Shown: positions 45,801 through 57,965, counted from the first letter of the stretch. The stretch is 64,000 nt of DNA from Leptobrachium leishanense (GCA_009667805.1 CM019070.1:53714451-53778450), one strand, 5' to 3'. Program-made: numbers and translations. Notes: generated by a model from the sequence alone, not told the origin.

Positions 45801-48800
45801 AAAGTACAGATTATAAAGTCTATTCACAAAAGGTGAAACTCGGGCGAATTGGCAGGAGTAGAGAACAATCTAGACTAAATAGCTGAATTTTCACTTCTGC
45901 CAATTCTCCTGAATTTCACCTTTTTTGAATAGACCTGCAAGTGTTGACATGATACGGAGTATATTTTTGGACTGAAAATGCAATCAATATTATTCTGGAG
46001 CCTTGTAAAGGTGCCTTGTTAAATTGATTTGTGCCTCAACGTACTAATGGTAAAAAGAAACAGTATGCTTGTGTCTTATCTTAAGATTCATATCTACAAT
46101 GCCTTTTGTGTCACTTGTGTGTTGTGTATGGTATTAAAAAAATATGTAGGCTTAAATATAAGGCGAAATAGTAGAAATCAGTCCAGAAATTGTATTTGCA
46201 AGTAAATAATCTATTGTATGCATATCTCAAGATCCAAATCTCCTACTTTCTTTTCTTTTTTTGAGAAAGTATTTTACCAGGAAGGATACATTGAGATTTC
46301 TCTTGTTTTTAAGTATGTCCTGGGTGGCGAGTATGTACCGTTAGGTGTCTTGCCCAAGGACACTTACTGGAGAGGTGCTCTTGCTGTGAGTCGAACCTGT
46401 CTCTCCTCTCCACGGTTATAGAGCAGTGATGTTACCTCTACTCCATCCAGCTGGTACTTGAATTATTACTACTTTGAAAAAAAATTCATGTACTTTTCAA
46501 GGCATGCTGCACAAATTTGAATGCCTTTCAGACTGTCTAAACCAGGGACCTCAAACTCCAGCCCCGGCAGATGCCGATTGCCTACAATTCCCAGAATTCT
46601 TTTCATGCAATAGATGGCCAGAGAATCATGGGAGTTGTACTTTAGCAACACCTGAGAGGATAGAGTTTGAGATCCCTGGTCTGAACCTCACTTGCTAACT
46701 TGCAAGCACAGACAATTACCATTTCTACATTTGTCTCTATTACTCTGATTTGCACATTCCACCGATTATTAAATTAAATTGGTTTGATGAATTTCCTTAT
46801 CAACTGAAACAAGCTAAACAGTTCAGGAATATCTTCAAGAATTTCCCATATTTTAATTACATACAGTCTAAAGCCTTAGATGATGTAAGTTTTTCTTATC
46901 AGCTTTCACACTTAAAACTGCAACAGTATAATAATTAGTTTATTTTAAATATAAATTGTCAAAAGATCTGAATTGTGCATATTTTGCTGAAAATGTTTGC
47001 TGTTAATACTTTACACTTTTGGAAGGAAGCACGCTGTTACTGCACATCAGGAAAATCTGTTCAGAGGCCCTTGGGGAGAAAATCCTGTATAATCATTATT
47101 TACATACATCATCAAACAATGGAACTTTAAACGTCTGATACTCCCTTCATTAGTTTGTTATTTAATAACTAATATGACGTGTTTCCAGATAGATTACCGG
47201 TGCAGTATCATACAGTTTAATAAATGAACAAAATAGTTTTACAATATTTCAGCTGAAAGAAATAATCTTACAAAGCTGCAGCTTGTTTGACAAATATACT
47301 CTTGCTGCCACAAGGGATGTGTTATTTTAACAGAAAACGTTATGTTAATGTTGTGGTTATTAAACCCTGGGCCAGACCCCTAAAGTAACTCCCCATGATT
47401 TTTTGATGAGTTCATATTCATTGCAACAGACATATGCCCCAAACAACTGTTTTATTTTGCAACAATGATCTTTCAAAAGCAAGAGAGACTTCTCTGACAT
47501 TAAGTAATGTTTTATAAAGTTTAATTTTGCAGATTTTTTAGGATATAACCATGATATTGCCATAGTCATAAGATGCATCTCGAAATTTAAAAGTAGAACA
47601 GTTAATCCTTTAATATGAAAACCATTTGTCATCGTGAGTTTGAGGTAACTGTTTTACAAACATCTCTACCAGATTCTATATTCAGATAAAAACTTTGTGA
47701 TTTGTGCTCCAACTGGATCTGGGAAGACTGTGATCTTTGAACTCGCAATTACAAGACTACTAATTGAAGCACCAATTCCTTGGACTAATATTAAAGTTGT
47801 ATACAGTAAGTAAATATTGTTAAGTTTATATTTTGCATTATATAAAATGTAATAGCATACATAAAATTATATGGGTTAATTACGACTGACCATTGTTTAT
47901 TTTCGTAACAGCAAAAAACTTCGGCATTCCACAGAGATTCAGACAATGGCAAAGGTTTCATCTTGCCATCACGAACTTGCCTTTTGGAAAATGCCAAAGG
48001 ATGTTTCATGATTGTAACAACAGCAGTGAACAGTCAATGGTGGATAACCATATATGCAGAAATATGATTTTGCGCACTATTCCTTACCAGGGCGAATGCG
48101 TAAACCAGAAGTATCCAGCCCACTTCATGTATAAACCATAACAAGAAAAAAGGTTGTCATTTGCGCTTACCCCTTTGGCTCCATGAGAAACAAAACAGAG
48201 GTTTTAGTTTACCATAGAGTGTTAAGCCCACCTGTACGTCACATACCGTTATTGTAAAAGAAAACCTCTGTTTTGTTTTGCATGCAGCCATAGGGGTAAG
48301 TGCAAATGACAACCTTTTTTCTTCTTATGGTTTGTACATGAAGTGGGCTGGATACTTCTGGTTTACGCAGTCGCCCTGGTAAGGATTAGGAATAATGTGC
48401 AAAACTGATTTTTCTGCATATATGTTGTGAGCTGGGAAACGTAGCGGGTGCAATTGCTCTCTGGGGTGAGCACTCTTGAAAGGTTCAGAGACCAGACCAG
48501 TGACTTTCCTTCAAACGGTGGTACATTTATTGCAGCAACCCACAGGTTATACACCACTCTGCATATTACTCAAAAATAAACACTTCAAAAGCAAAGAAAA
48601 TTCCTAGCCGTGTCCCAGCACTAACTAAACATACAATAGCCCTGACTAACAACCTGTGCAAACCTAGTGTTTGGAAGGCTACAGCAAACCAGCATGACCA
48701 ACCTTGTGCTCCAGCAGATAGAGACTGTCTGCTCCCCAGGTTCCAGAGCGATGTCTGTTTGCCTCACCTGCACTAAATTGCCACTGAGGCAAAGTGCAAA

Positions 48801-49561
48801 ACCAGGGGCTTAGAGGTTCCGGAAGGTGTAAGAGAGAAATCTGGGTGACACATAAACCCCGGACAGGACCTTTCCTTGCTCTCTACATGACGCCCTGTTA
48901 CAATGTATAATTTGTTGTAACCCCTGCCAGGTCATTATTGCTGCTGCCCCTTTCCGTGTTTTCTTTTTCAATCCCAAAGTGGAAATGTTTTTGGTGAGGA
49001 TATAAATATAAACCCACCAGAATGTCTCTTAGCTGAGAAGCAGCATGAGGATGTGTAGTTGCTTAGAAAGCAGCTTTTGGTTTCAATAGGTTAGGACGAC
49101 CTAACAAGAGGTTGCTGTGACGTGGCAGATGGGCTTACACTCTAATGGCCATTCAAGTAAACCAAAACCTCAGTTTTGTTTTGCATGGAGCCATAGGGGT
49201 AAGCGCAAATGACATCCTTTTTTATGTTTATGTTTTAATAGTGATTAACCCCCCCATTTGTGAATCACTTGTCATGTTGCAAAAAATATCTAACATTAAA
49301 AGATAATAACTTGTTATTTTATGATATAATATTGTATATTATTACAAATGGTACATAATATTATGCAATATATTATTAATATTCGCTAAAAAATTTCTAT
49401 CTTTTGTAGTGGCACCTATTAAAGCATTATGTGGTCAACGGTTTGATGACTGGAAAGAAAAATTTGGTCCAATTGGGCTAACATGTAAGGAGCTCACAGG
49501 GGATACGCAGATGGATGACCTTTTTGAGATTCAGCATGCTCACATTATTATGACGACTCCG
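42736..49561 (+). CDS. HFM1: HFM1 (MER3) meiotic DNA helicase, N-terminal 364 codons (8 exons, 3' part off the window)
   Basis: Ski2-like superfamily 2 DNA helicase expressed in meiosis; it extends joint molecules and promotes interference-dependent crossovers. Coding exons: 42736-42806, 42963-43072, 43445-43730, 44795-45021, 45572-45613, 46814-46884, 47673-47805, 49410-49561. All have AG/GT borders and a consistent phase chain. Residues 1-250 are a poorly conserved N-terminal region. The helicase core starts with FRNIFKNFPYFNYIQSKALD, then Walker A APTGSGKT (residues 281-288), motif Ia MAPIKALC, and FDDWKEKFGPIGLTCKELTG, ending at HAHIIMTTP. The DEVH exon and the rest lie beyond 64000. Divergent from CDC7, as in human. 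Confidence 0.96.
42963..43072 (+). CDS. HFM1: HFM1 coding exon 2
   Basis: 110 bp, acceptor AATTACAG, donor GTGAAT, phase 2 to phase 1. Encodes NEDETLKNWLNTPAPCIAEI then PLTQDLQKELTELKSI. PAP-xI-EIP is shared with the mammalian protein. Confidence 0.92.
43445..43730 (+). CDS. HFM1: HFM1 coding exon 3
   Basis: 286 bp, acceptor CTTAAAG, donor GTAATA, phase 1 to phase 2. Encodes a Ser/Asn-rich, poorly conserved segment ending FRKR-like, as in mammals at the same exon border. Confidence 0.9.
43840..43930. repeat. T2-like hairpin fragment
   Basis: GGGACACTTTAGGCACCATA followed by ACCATTTATAATGGT and CATGGTG is a near-palindrome similar to the T2-like hairpins at 1570 and 1720. Confidence 0.5.
44257..44359. 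repeat. Foldback element, ~103 bp
   Basis: Arms AAAGTTGGTGCCAACTTAAC and GTTAAGTTAGCGCCAACTTT pair almost fully. A related sequence (GGTTGGTGTTAACGTAACC, AGAGCCATTATAGTCTATGG) lies at 33375-33440. Confidence 0.7.
44421..44602. mobile_element. hAT MITE, 182 bp, perfect 8-bp duplication, copy 2
   Basis: Flanked by AACCTAGA on both sides (44413-44420, 44603-44610). Same length and layout as 8303-8484, including GCCAGAGATCTGAAG against the first copy's TCCAGATATCTGAAG. Confidence 0.88.
44795..45021 (+). CDS. HFM1: HFM1 coding exon 4
   Basis: 227 bp, acceptor TTTTTACAG, donor GTGCTA (weak), phase 2 to phase 1. Encodes an acidic/Ser-rich segment with SSFSIPRD and ends SLKYLHAK. The donor was chosen because it gives the phase needed by exon 5; reading on instead hits a stop at 45051. 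Confidence 0.85.
45572..45613 (+). CDS. HFM1: HFM1 coding exon 5 (42-bp micro-exon)
   Basis: Acceptor TATGTTTACAG, donor GTATCC, phase 1 to phase 1. Encodes TAQNGILKPVTEI. It matches the NG-LK-VTEIP stretch just before the helicase domain of mammalian HFM1. Too short to appear as an open frame. Confidence 0.88.
45818..45934. mobile_element. Foldback MITE with GTCTATTCA ends
   Basis: Arms GTCTATTCACAAAAGGTGAA and TTCACCTTTTTTGAATAGAC pair, with a second inner pair GGCGAATTGGCAG / CTGCCAATTCTCC. Shares ends with the element at 7635-8293. Confidence 0.72.
46251..46454 (-). repeat. tRNA-headed SINE (V-SINE-like), copy 4
   Basis: Same layout as 38170-38375. Core GTGTCTTGCCCAAGGACACT, head ending CTCCATCCAGCTGG. 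Located in HFM1 intron 5. Confidence 0.82.
46543..46678. mobile_element. hAT MITE, 136 bp
   Basis: Ends CAGGGACCTCAAACTC and GAGTTTGAGATCCCTG are inverted. Flanks GTCTAAAC and GTCTGAAC form an 8-bp duplication with one change. Confidence 0.85.
46814..46884 (+). CDS. HFM1: HFM1 coding exon 6
   Basis: 71 bp, acceptor GAAACAAG, donor GTAAGT, phase 1 to phase 0. Joined to exon 5 it reads EIPKQFRNIFKNFPYFNYIQ then SKALDD, the Q-motif region of the helicase. A second AG lies 8 bp downstream but breaks phase. Confidence 0.9.
46885..47672. other. HFM1 intron 6, nothing recognised
   Basis: A/T-rich intron sequence without repeat boundaries that I can define. Confidence 0.5.
47673..47805 (+). CDS. 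HFM1: HFM1 coding exon 7 (Walker A)
   Basis: 133 bp, acceptor CTCTACCAG, donor GTAAGT, phase 0 to phase 1. Encodes ILYSDKNFVICAPTGSGKTV then IFELAITRLL. The ATP-binding loop is complete. Confidence 0.96.
48075..48390. repeat. Long palindrome with ~110-140-bp arms
   Basis: Left arm TTCCTTACCAGGGCGAATGC...GTTGTCATTTGCGCTTACCC is inverted in ...GGGTAAGTGCAAATGACAAC...CGCCCTGGTAAGGAT. One arm is homologous to single-copy sequence at 17650-17835 and 49140-49220. Lies in HFM1 intron 7. Confidence 0.8.
48426..48902 (-). mobile_element. Solo LTR, antisense, 4-bp duplication
   Basis: On the minus strand it starts TGTAACAGGGCGTCATGTAG, has an AATAAATGTACC polyadenylation signal, and ends ...CAGCTCACA. 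ATGT flanks both sides (48422-48425, 48903-48906). It interrupts the dispersed repeat shared with 17438-17872. Confidence 0.68.
48903..49225. repeat. Dispersed repeat copy B, continuing after the solo LTR
   Basis: TCCCAAAGTGGAAATG and TGTCTCTTAGCTGAGAAGCA match 17470-17545. GGTTGCTGTGACGTGGCAG matches GGTTTCCGTGACGTGGAAG at 17657. The palindrome at 48075-48390 holds further parts of the same family. Confidence 0.7.
49410..49561 (+). CDS. HFM1: HFM1 coding exon 8
   Basis: 152 bp, acceptor CTTTTGTAG, donor GTAAGT, phase 1 to phase 0. Encodes MAPIKALCGQRFDDWKEKFG then PIGLTCKELTGDTQMDDLFE, ending HAHIIMTTP (motif Ib region). Confidence 0.96.
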
Positions 49562-49660
49562 GTAAGTTATTTATGCAGTTCAAATTAATCGTTATGTATA
49601 AATACAGCTTTTTGTGTCCTTTTTGGTGACATGCTCTGTGTGGTCTTTTGTGTGTTTACT

Positions 49661-49676
49661 TCATGATCATATTGTT
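49661..49676. repeat. L1 target-site duplication, left copy
   Basis: TCATGATCATATTGTT, identical to 62869-62884 on the far side of the nested stack. Confidence 0.9.
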
Positions 49677-50558
49677 TTTTGGTTTTTTTCTTGCAATAAA
49701 TTTTTTATTGTTTTTCGTCATAAGTACATAATAAAGTAAAGACATCACATTGTGTATAATGCAAAGGCAGTCCTAGTATTATAAATTTGAATGTCTACTG
49801 TACTGCAAAAACCGAGACATAAAAATCAAACTGGGCGGGGGAAAAGAAAAAAAAGGGGGGTGATAACATTTCAACAACATCGTAATCTCGTAAAATAGGA
49901 TAAGTTATCTGTGGTTTTTCAGGCTGAAGCACATAATACAATCTCTAACATCAAGGTGTCACAAGGATGACCCAGTAATTGAGCACTATAGAAAATTGAG
50001 AACAGATAGTGGTCCCTCGCAATTATATTTAATTCCATCTGACCTTTCGTCAATCTACATTGTTAGCAATAGGGACGTAATCACGTGATCTCTTCGCTCG
50101 AAACTCCAACCACCAGTACCATGTTACGAAATATTTGTCATATCTGTTGTCTTTGGAGAGGAACATTTCCTCCATCTCACGCACTCCCTCCACTGCCTGT
50201 ATCCATTCCCACACCGTAGGAGGTGTAGCCGAGCGCCACTTTCTAGGGATCAATGATTTAGCCACATTAAACAATTGTATGGCCAAGGAGTTTCTATATG
50301 TGAGTATCGAGATAGGTACCAAGTGAAAGAGAGCGACCTGAGGAGAAGGGTGCAATTCTAGACCTGTGATTTCGTTGATGATCTCGAATATGGAGTCCCA
50401 ATATGTGCGTATCCGTTGGCATTCCCACCATATGTGTGTGAACGTACCCGGCAATGCGTGGCAACGCCAACATGTCTTGTCTGTGGTAGGATATATCTTG
50501 TGTAGGAGCGTAGGTGTCAGGTACCATCGCATTAGGAACTTGTAGTGTGTCTGTTGTA

Positions 50559-52175
<1,617 letters not shown>

Positions 52176-53105
52176 TATGTGTAGGCTTCTGGATGCATGC
52201 GCCGCGGTCTGAAAGATGAGGCCCCAATCATCCTCTGACATTGTATGACCCATGTCTCTATCCCATCTTCCCGCATAAGAGGGGAGTCCAGGAGCGGAGG
52301 CATCTAGTAGTGTTCCGTACATAATGGATAGCATATATGGGAGTTGTGGGTCTGTGATACACAGGGTCTCAAATGGCGACCTCAATGCCGTAGATGCACC
52401 TAGCGATTGTATGAAGTGAGTAAGTTGTCGATATCTGTAGTGGTTCTTAGGCGTGATCAAGTCATGTTCCAGTAGGTCCGCTATTGGCCTCGGTGTGGCA
52501 TTCGTTAAAAATGTCGCCAAGGGAAGGTATGGACCATCAACATCCAAGGGCAGAAAACTATGCGTCATTCCGTCCGGAAATAACGGGTTAAACGTCAGTG
52601 GGGTGAGAGGAGAAGGGTGTATGGAGAGGGAAAGGGATGTCCTCAGTTGTCGCCACTTCCGGAGTGTAGGAGTGACTAACGGGTGAGGGAACCAGTTGTG
52701 CGATCCGTACAGTCTGCCAAGGTAGTGTGGTGATAGGGACCGTCAGAAATTTCTGCTCCAAGGGAACCCACAATTTATGGGGCGGGGATTTAGACCAGTC
52801 GCATAACGTCAGAAAAAGTGCAGCCATGTGGTATAATTCTACATGTGGTAGACTTAGTCCTCCCCTGCTGCGATGGCGCGTCATGTCTACGTATGATATC
52901 CGAGGGTGGGTGTTATGTCAAATAAATTGAGTGAAATATGTTCGTAAGCGAGTAAAAAACTGGGGGGGCACTCCAATCGGTACCGTCTGGAAGATATACA
53001 GAAGTCTGGGGAGGATATTCATTTTCAATATATTGATTCTACCAAGCCAAGAGACATGGGGAAGTTTCCAGCCTCGTAGGTCCTGGGAGATCCTACCCAG
53101 CAGCC

Positions 53106-53655
53106 TGTCACGGTTCCCGGATCCCACCACGCAGTACTTAACCCCCAACACTCCACAAAACCCAGAAGCTACCAACAGTGTAGCTGTGAATGATCCCTAT
53201 CTGTCTGGTCCTTAGAATTGGCCAGGTAAACTAGCTAGACAGAAAAGGGTTAACAATACGGAGAGGAGTCAGCCGAGCCAGAATCAGGAATACAGAGTTC
53301 AGAATGGTCAAATGGAATAGCCGGGTCGGTATCAGAGCAGTAGCGTAGTACAAGAAAATAGTCTAGGGCAACAGAAGGCAGAATGGTCAGAACACAAGCA
53401 GAGGTCAATAACAGGTTAAATCAATATAGCAGTCAGGTACAAGGAGCTCAGGTATGGATAACCACGATCTGGCAACTTCTGAAACTATACTGAGGGTTTT
53501 TAAAGACCTTCACCAGACCACGCCCCCCACTCAAGCCACACCTCGTGCAATCACCTCCCTGCCTGTCTCCATTTAAACCGGGCAGTGGTCAGCGAGCAGC
53601 ATCAGACTTGCTGTCCTCAAGCACACAGGTAGGGCTGGAAGCCCCCAACTTTACA
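53106..53655 (-). repeat. 3' LTR of the gypsy element
   Basis: 550 bp, on the minus strand TGTAAAGTTGGGGGCTTCC...CGTGACA. The last 67 nt of the gag-pol frame (including the stop) lie inside it. Confidence 0.96.
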
Positions 53656-56600
53656 GTACCCCCTTCTCCACGGGAGGCCACCGGACGACCAACAGGACGA
53701 GCGGCAATACGACCACCAGGGCGATCGGGGTGCGAGGCATGGAACGCCCTGACCAACCTAGAGGCAGACATGTCGGAAGCTGGAATCCAGGACCGGTCTT
53801 CCGGGCCATAGCCCACCCAATCGACCAAGTACTGCAGAACACCCCTGCACAGCCTAGAATCCAAAACCCTCCTAACCTCATACTCTGATTCACCATCAAC
53901 CTGAACAGGTGGAGGAGGAGGAACGACCCGCGTGTACCTGTTACACAACAAAGGTTTCAGTAGGGAGGTGTGAAAGACGTTGTGCAAGCGAAGATGTTTA
54001 GGAAGGGCAAGAGCATAAGCCACAGGGTTAACGCGGCGAATGATCTTATATGGACCAATAAACCGAGGTGCCATTTTCATAGAAGGCACCCGTAACTTCA
54101 CGTTCCTAGTAGACAACCAAACTCTATCCCCCACGTTATAGGAGGGAGCTTGTAACCTATGCCTGTCAGCCTTGCGTTTCTGGACAGCAACATTGCGCTC
54201 CATATTTACGCGAATCTGTGTCCAAATCTCTTGTAGTTGAGTGAGATGGTCATCGAGGGCCGGGATGGCCTGTTCAGTAAACTGAAGCGGTAGAGCCGGA
54301 GGGAAAAAACCATAGATAGCAGAAAAAGGAGAGTGGCCAGTGGTCTCATTAACGGCGTTATTACGTGCATACTCAGCCCAGGGCAACAACTCCGACCAAT
54401 TGTCTTGTTGTTGTGTGGTAAAGCAACGTATATACTGCTCGAGACCCTGATTTGCCCTCTCTGCTGCCCCATTGGTTTGTGGATGGTATGCTGAAGAGAA
54501 GGCCAATCGCACCCCCATCTCCGCACAGAAAACCCTCCAGAAACGAGAGACGAACTGAGCTCCTCTGTCAGAGACTATTTCAGACGGAACCCCATGTATT
54601 CGTACAATCTCTCTAGCAAAGACAACCGCCAGTTCTTTGGCTGTAGGAAGCTTAGGTAAAGGGACAAAATGAGCCATTTTGGAGAAGCGGTCTACAACTG
54701 TCAGAACCACAGTGTGACCTTTGGACTTCGGCAAGTCCACAATAAAATCCATAGATAGATGAGACCAAGGCCTCTTAGGCGTGGGTAAAGGCTGCAATAG
54801 ACCGACAGGCAAGGTTTTACTGGTTTTGCTTCTGGCACAGACTTGACAAGCCAAAACAAACAGGCGTACGTCCTGTCGCATCGTGGGCCACCAGAACTGT
54901 CTGGAAATACTGGTAAGAGTCTTAGTAATACCAGGATGACCTGCTGGTTTAGAATCATGAAACATTATGAGTAATTCTTGTCTTTCCTTTTCAGGTACAA
55001 ACAACATATCTGGAGGCTTGTCAGGTGGAGCCCCCACTTGAGCTGCCTGGAGGCGTTCCAGGAAAGGCGAGGAGACAGACAAGACTGTGGAAGCCACAAT
55101 ACGTTCAGGAGGAACTATAGGATTGTGGTCTTGTGTATTAGATTCATATGGGTCATATTGACGAGATAAGGCATCAGCCTTTACATTGCGGTCACCTGGT
55201 CTGTAAGTCAATACAAAATTAAACCGAGACCGTAGCAATGACCACCTGGCCTGTCTCGAGTTCAAACGTTTAGCATCCCCGATGTACGTAAGGTTCTTAT
55301 GATCAGTGATTATCAACAAAGGATCAAGAGTACCTTCCAACAAATGTCTCCACTCTGACAGGGCAGACACAATAGCAAGCAATTCTCTGTTGCCAATATC
55401 ATAATTGCGTTCTGCTGGTGATAATTTTCTTGAAAAGAACCCACAAGGATGTAGTGGTTTCCCTGGAGATTCTCTTTGAGACAGGACAGCCCCAATGCCT
55501 ATCTCAGAAGCATCAACCTCAAGAATAAACGGAATCCTGGGATCAGGATGCCGTAACACGGGAGCGGAAGTGAAAGCCTGTTTGAGGGCTTCGAATGCTT
55601 GTTTAGATTGAGAAGACCAGATCTGGTACTTCAGACCTTTACGTGTCATATTAATGATAGGAGAGGCTGTAGCGGAATAATTCTTGATAAATCTCCTATA
55701 ATAGTTAGAAAACCCCAGAAACCTCTGTATGGCTTTGAGACCTTGAGGAAGAGGCCATTCTGAGATGGCCGTGAGTTTAGAAGGATCCATCTCAAAACCC
55801 TCTGGAGTGATAATGTACCCAAGGAATTTCACAGTAGTAATGTCGAATAAACACTTCTCTAGTTTGCAATAAAGACCATTGTCCAGTAATTTAGCTAATA
55901 CCTGTCTGACATGTGCATGGTGGGTTTTCAGATCGGGAGAGTAAATCAATATATCGTCTAGGTATACTATAACAAAGGTTTGCAAGAAATCTCTGAGCAC
56001 ATCATTAATAAAATCCTGGAATACCGCTGGAGCATTACAAAGACCGAAAGGCATGACCAAGTATTCATAATGCCCACTCCTGGTGTTAAATGCTGTTTTC
56101 CACTCATGCCCCTCTTTTATGCGTATCAAATTGTAAGCTCCTCTTAAATCAAGTTTTGTGTATACTGCTGACCCCCTTAACCTGTCGAACAGTTCTGATA
56201 TGAGAGGGATAGGGTACACGTTCTTAATGGTGATCTTGTTAAGCCCCCTATAATCAATACACGGGCGTAAATCTCCCTCTTTTTTCGACACAAAAAAGAA
56301 TCCAGCCCCTGCTGGAGAAGAGGAACGTCGGATAAAACCTCTCTCCAAATTCTCCTTGATATACTCCTCCATAATTTGGTTCTCCTTTATGGAAAGAGGA
56401 TATACTTTGCCTCGAGGAGGCATGGTACCCGGATGAATATCAATAGCACAATCATATGGTCTATGTGGAGGTAGTTTGTCTGCCTCTCTTTTATCAAATA
56501 CAGCCCTGAGGTCTGCATATTGTTCAGGAACTTCAGTAGACAATGGAGGGGCTGTGGGTGTGTTCAGGGCACCGACATGCTGAGTGGGTATTAAACAAGT

Positions 56601-57965
56601 CCCAAAACATGCAGAACTCCAAGACAGTATCTCTCCTTTAACCCAATCAATAACGGGATTGTGTTCCACCAACCAGGGGAAACCAAGTACAACAGGATTG
56701 GAAGGTGAGTGGATAACTTGGAATATGGTCTTTTCTTTATGCAAGAGACCAGTAGTAAGAACTACTGTAATCGTATCGTGAGTAATCCTAGGGCAGGATA
56801 ACGGCCTGCCATCTATGGCTTCAACGGCTAAAGGTGTCTCTCTTACAACCAGAGGTAGAGAAATGGAAGAAGCGTAGTTAACATCAATAAAGTTACCAGC
56901 AGCCCCAGAATCCACAAAAGCGGTGTTATGTGTGGTCTTGGTCTCCCAAGCCAAGGATACTGGTAACATAAGTTTAGTGTCTTTGATAGGAGACATGCAT
57001 GTCACACCCAAGGCCTGTCTCCTCAGCTGCCTTAGGTGCGGTAGTTTTTCCGGCTTATCATGCAGTTTAGGGCGAGTAGGACATTGAAATCGTACATGTC
57101 CCTCCAAACCACAATACAGGCACAATCCCTCACGAAAACGCCTTGTTCTCTCCTCCTCTGTAAGCCTAGTACGGCCTAGTTGCATAGGCTCTGAGGGAGG
57201 AGATAACTCTCTGGGTGGTGCTTGAAAGACAGGGGCCAACCTAGGTAACGGTCTCTTGGGTCTCTCTCTTGGAGTCCTTCTATCCCTTATCTGATTATCC
57301 AGATCTATACAGTAATCAATGAGTTCACACAATACCTCAGGTAGTTTACGTGGAGCTAATTCATGCATCAACGACTCTGATAACCCCTCCATAAAAGCCA
57401 GAACCAGTGTCTCATTTGTCCAGTTCACATCAGAAATTAAGGTTTTAAATTCTATGGCATAATCAGACACAGTCCTGTTCCCTTGACGTATGCGGAACAA
57501 GGATTTGCCGGCTATCGTGGCCTTTCTGGTAGGATTAAATGTACGTTGTAACTCGGCTATGAATTCTTTATAATCCCGTACAATAGGTCTTTCTGCCTCC
57601 CATAAAGGAGTCGCCCATGTCAACGCTCTGCCAGACAGATGGTTAATAATAAACCCCACTTTGGCAATGTCAGAGAAAAACATTTGTGGATTTAATTTAA
57701 AATGAATATCCACATGGACCAAAAATCCCCGGCACTCAGAGGGAGTACCGTCAAACCTCATAGAAGCGGTCATGTGTACCTGGGATGTCTGAACGACAGG
57801 GGGCACAGGTATAGCAGGCGGGGGTGCAACCCCAACTGGTTCCAGGTGTGCAGTACGATTCAGGATAGTTTGTATGGCAATGGCAAACTGATCCATCCTA
57901 TGATCCTGCTCATCCTGTCTGGATACAAAGGTAGCCAAGTGCTGTGTTAAATCTGCGGGATCCAT
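53589..57965 (-). CDS. Gypsy chromovirus Gag-Pol polyprotein, 1458 codons, single intact frame
   Basis: Retrotransposon Gag-Pol that makes the particle and carries out reverse transcription and integration. Order: Gag (residues 1-275), CCHC zinc knuckle CLYCGLEGHVRFQC (282-295), aspartic protease FVDSGAAGNF (350-359), reverse transcriptase with DLRPCIDYRGLNK (565-577) and YLDD (668-671), RNase H with EVDAS (816-820), integrase with HHCC part (about 1003-1043) and catalytic D1073, D1133, E1169 (35 residues between the last two), a GPYKI module (1304-1308), and a C-terminal chromodomain YEVRRVLDSR...VDWVGYGPEDRSWIP (1362-1395). Gag and Pol share one frame with no shift, as in Tf1. All key residues are present, so it could be functional. 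Start ATG is 16 nt after the 5' LTR. Confidence 0.97.
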   Translation of the reverse strand: MDPADLTQHLATFVSRQDEQDHRMDQFAIAIQTILNRTAHLEPVGVAPPPAIPVPPVVQTSQVHMTASMRFDGTPSECRGFLVHVDIHFKLNPQMFFSDIAKVGFIINHLSGRALTWATPLWEAERPIVRDYKEFIAELQRTFNPTRKATIAGKSLFRIRQGNRTVSDYAIEFKTLISDVNWTNETLVLAFMEGLSESLMHELAPRKLPEVLCELIDYCIDLDNQIRDRRTPRERPKRPLPRLAPVFQAPPRELSPPSEPMQLGRTRLTEEERTRRFREGLCLYCGLEGHVRFQCPTRPKLHDKPEKLPHLRQLRRQALGVTCMSPIKDTKLMLPVSLAWETKTTHNTAFVDSGAAGNFIDVNYASSISLPLVVRETPLAVEAIDGRPLSCPRITHDTITVVLTTGLLHKEKTIFQVIHSPSNPVVLGFPWLVEHNPVIDWVKGEILSWSSACFGTCLIPTQHVGALNTPTAPPLSTEVPEQYADLRAVFDKREADKLPPHRPYDCAIDIHPGTMPPRGKVYPLSIKENQIMEEYIKENLERGFIRRSSSPAGAGFFFVSKKEGDLRPCIDYRGLNKITIKNVYPIPLISELFDRLRGSAVYTKLDLRGAYNLIRIKEGHEWKTAFNTRSGHYEYLVMPFGLCNAPAVFQDFINDVLRDFLQTFVIVYLDDILIYSPDLKTHHAHVRQVLAKLLDNGLYCKLEKCLFDITTVKFLGYIITPEGFEMDPSKLTAISEWPLPQGLKAIQRFLGFSNYYRRFIKNYSATASPIINMTRKGLKYQIWSSQSKQAFEALKQAFTSAPVLRHPDPRIPFILEVDASEIGIGAVLSQRESPGKPLHPCGFFSRKLSPAERNYDIGNRELLAIVSALSEWRHLLEGTLDPLLIITDHKNLTYIGDAKRLNSRQARWSLLRSRFNFVLTYRPGDRNVKADALSRQYDPYESNTQDHNPIVPPERIVASTVLSVSSPFLERLQAAQVGAPPDKPPDMLFVPEKERQELLIMFHDSKPAGHPGITKTLTSISRQFWWPTMRQDVRLFVLACQVCARSKTSKTLPVGLLQPLPTPKRPWSHLSMDFIVDLPKSKGHTVVLTVVDRFSKMAHFVPLPKLPTAKELAVVFAREIVRIHGVPSEIVSDRGAQFVSRFWRVFCAEMGVRLAFSSAYHPQTNGAAERANQGLEQYIRCFTTQQQDNWSELLPWAEYARNNAVNETTGHSPFSAIYGFFPPALPLQFTEQAIPALDDHLTQLQEIWTQIRVNMERNVAVQKRKADRHRLQAPSYNVGDRVWLSTRNVKLRVPSMKMAPRFIGPYKIIRRVNPVAYALALPKHLRLHNVFHTSLLKPLLCNRYTRVVPPPPPVQVDGESEYEVRRVLDSRLCRGVLQYLVDWVGYGPEDRSWIPASDMSASRLVRAFHASHPDRPGGRIAARPVGRPVASRGEGGTVKLGASSPTCVLEDSKSDAAR
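53656..53672 (-). other. Polypurine tract
   Basis: Minus strand GTGGAGAAGGGGGTAC directly precedes the 3' LTR. It is the expected plus-strand primer of reverse transcription and is also translated as part of the polyprotein (SRGEGGT). Confidence 0.8.

Noticed and set aside
53545..57950. Plus-strand open frames opposite the gypsy polyprotein (for example 53545-53811, 57702-57950)
   Set aside because: They are shadows of the minus-strand gag-pol frame and show no domain.
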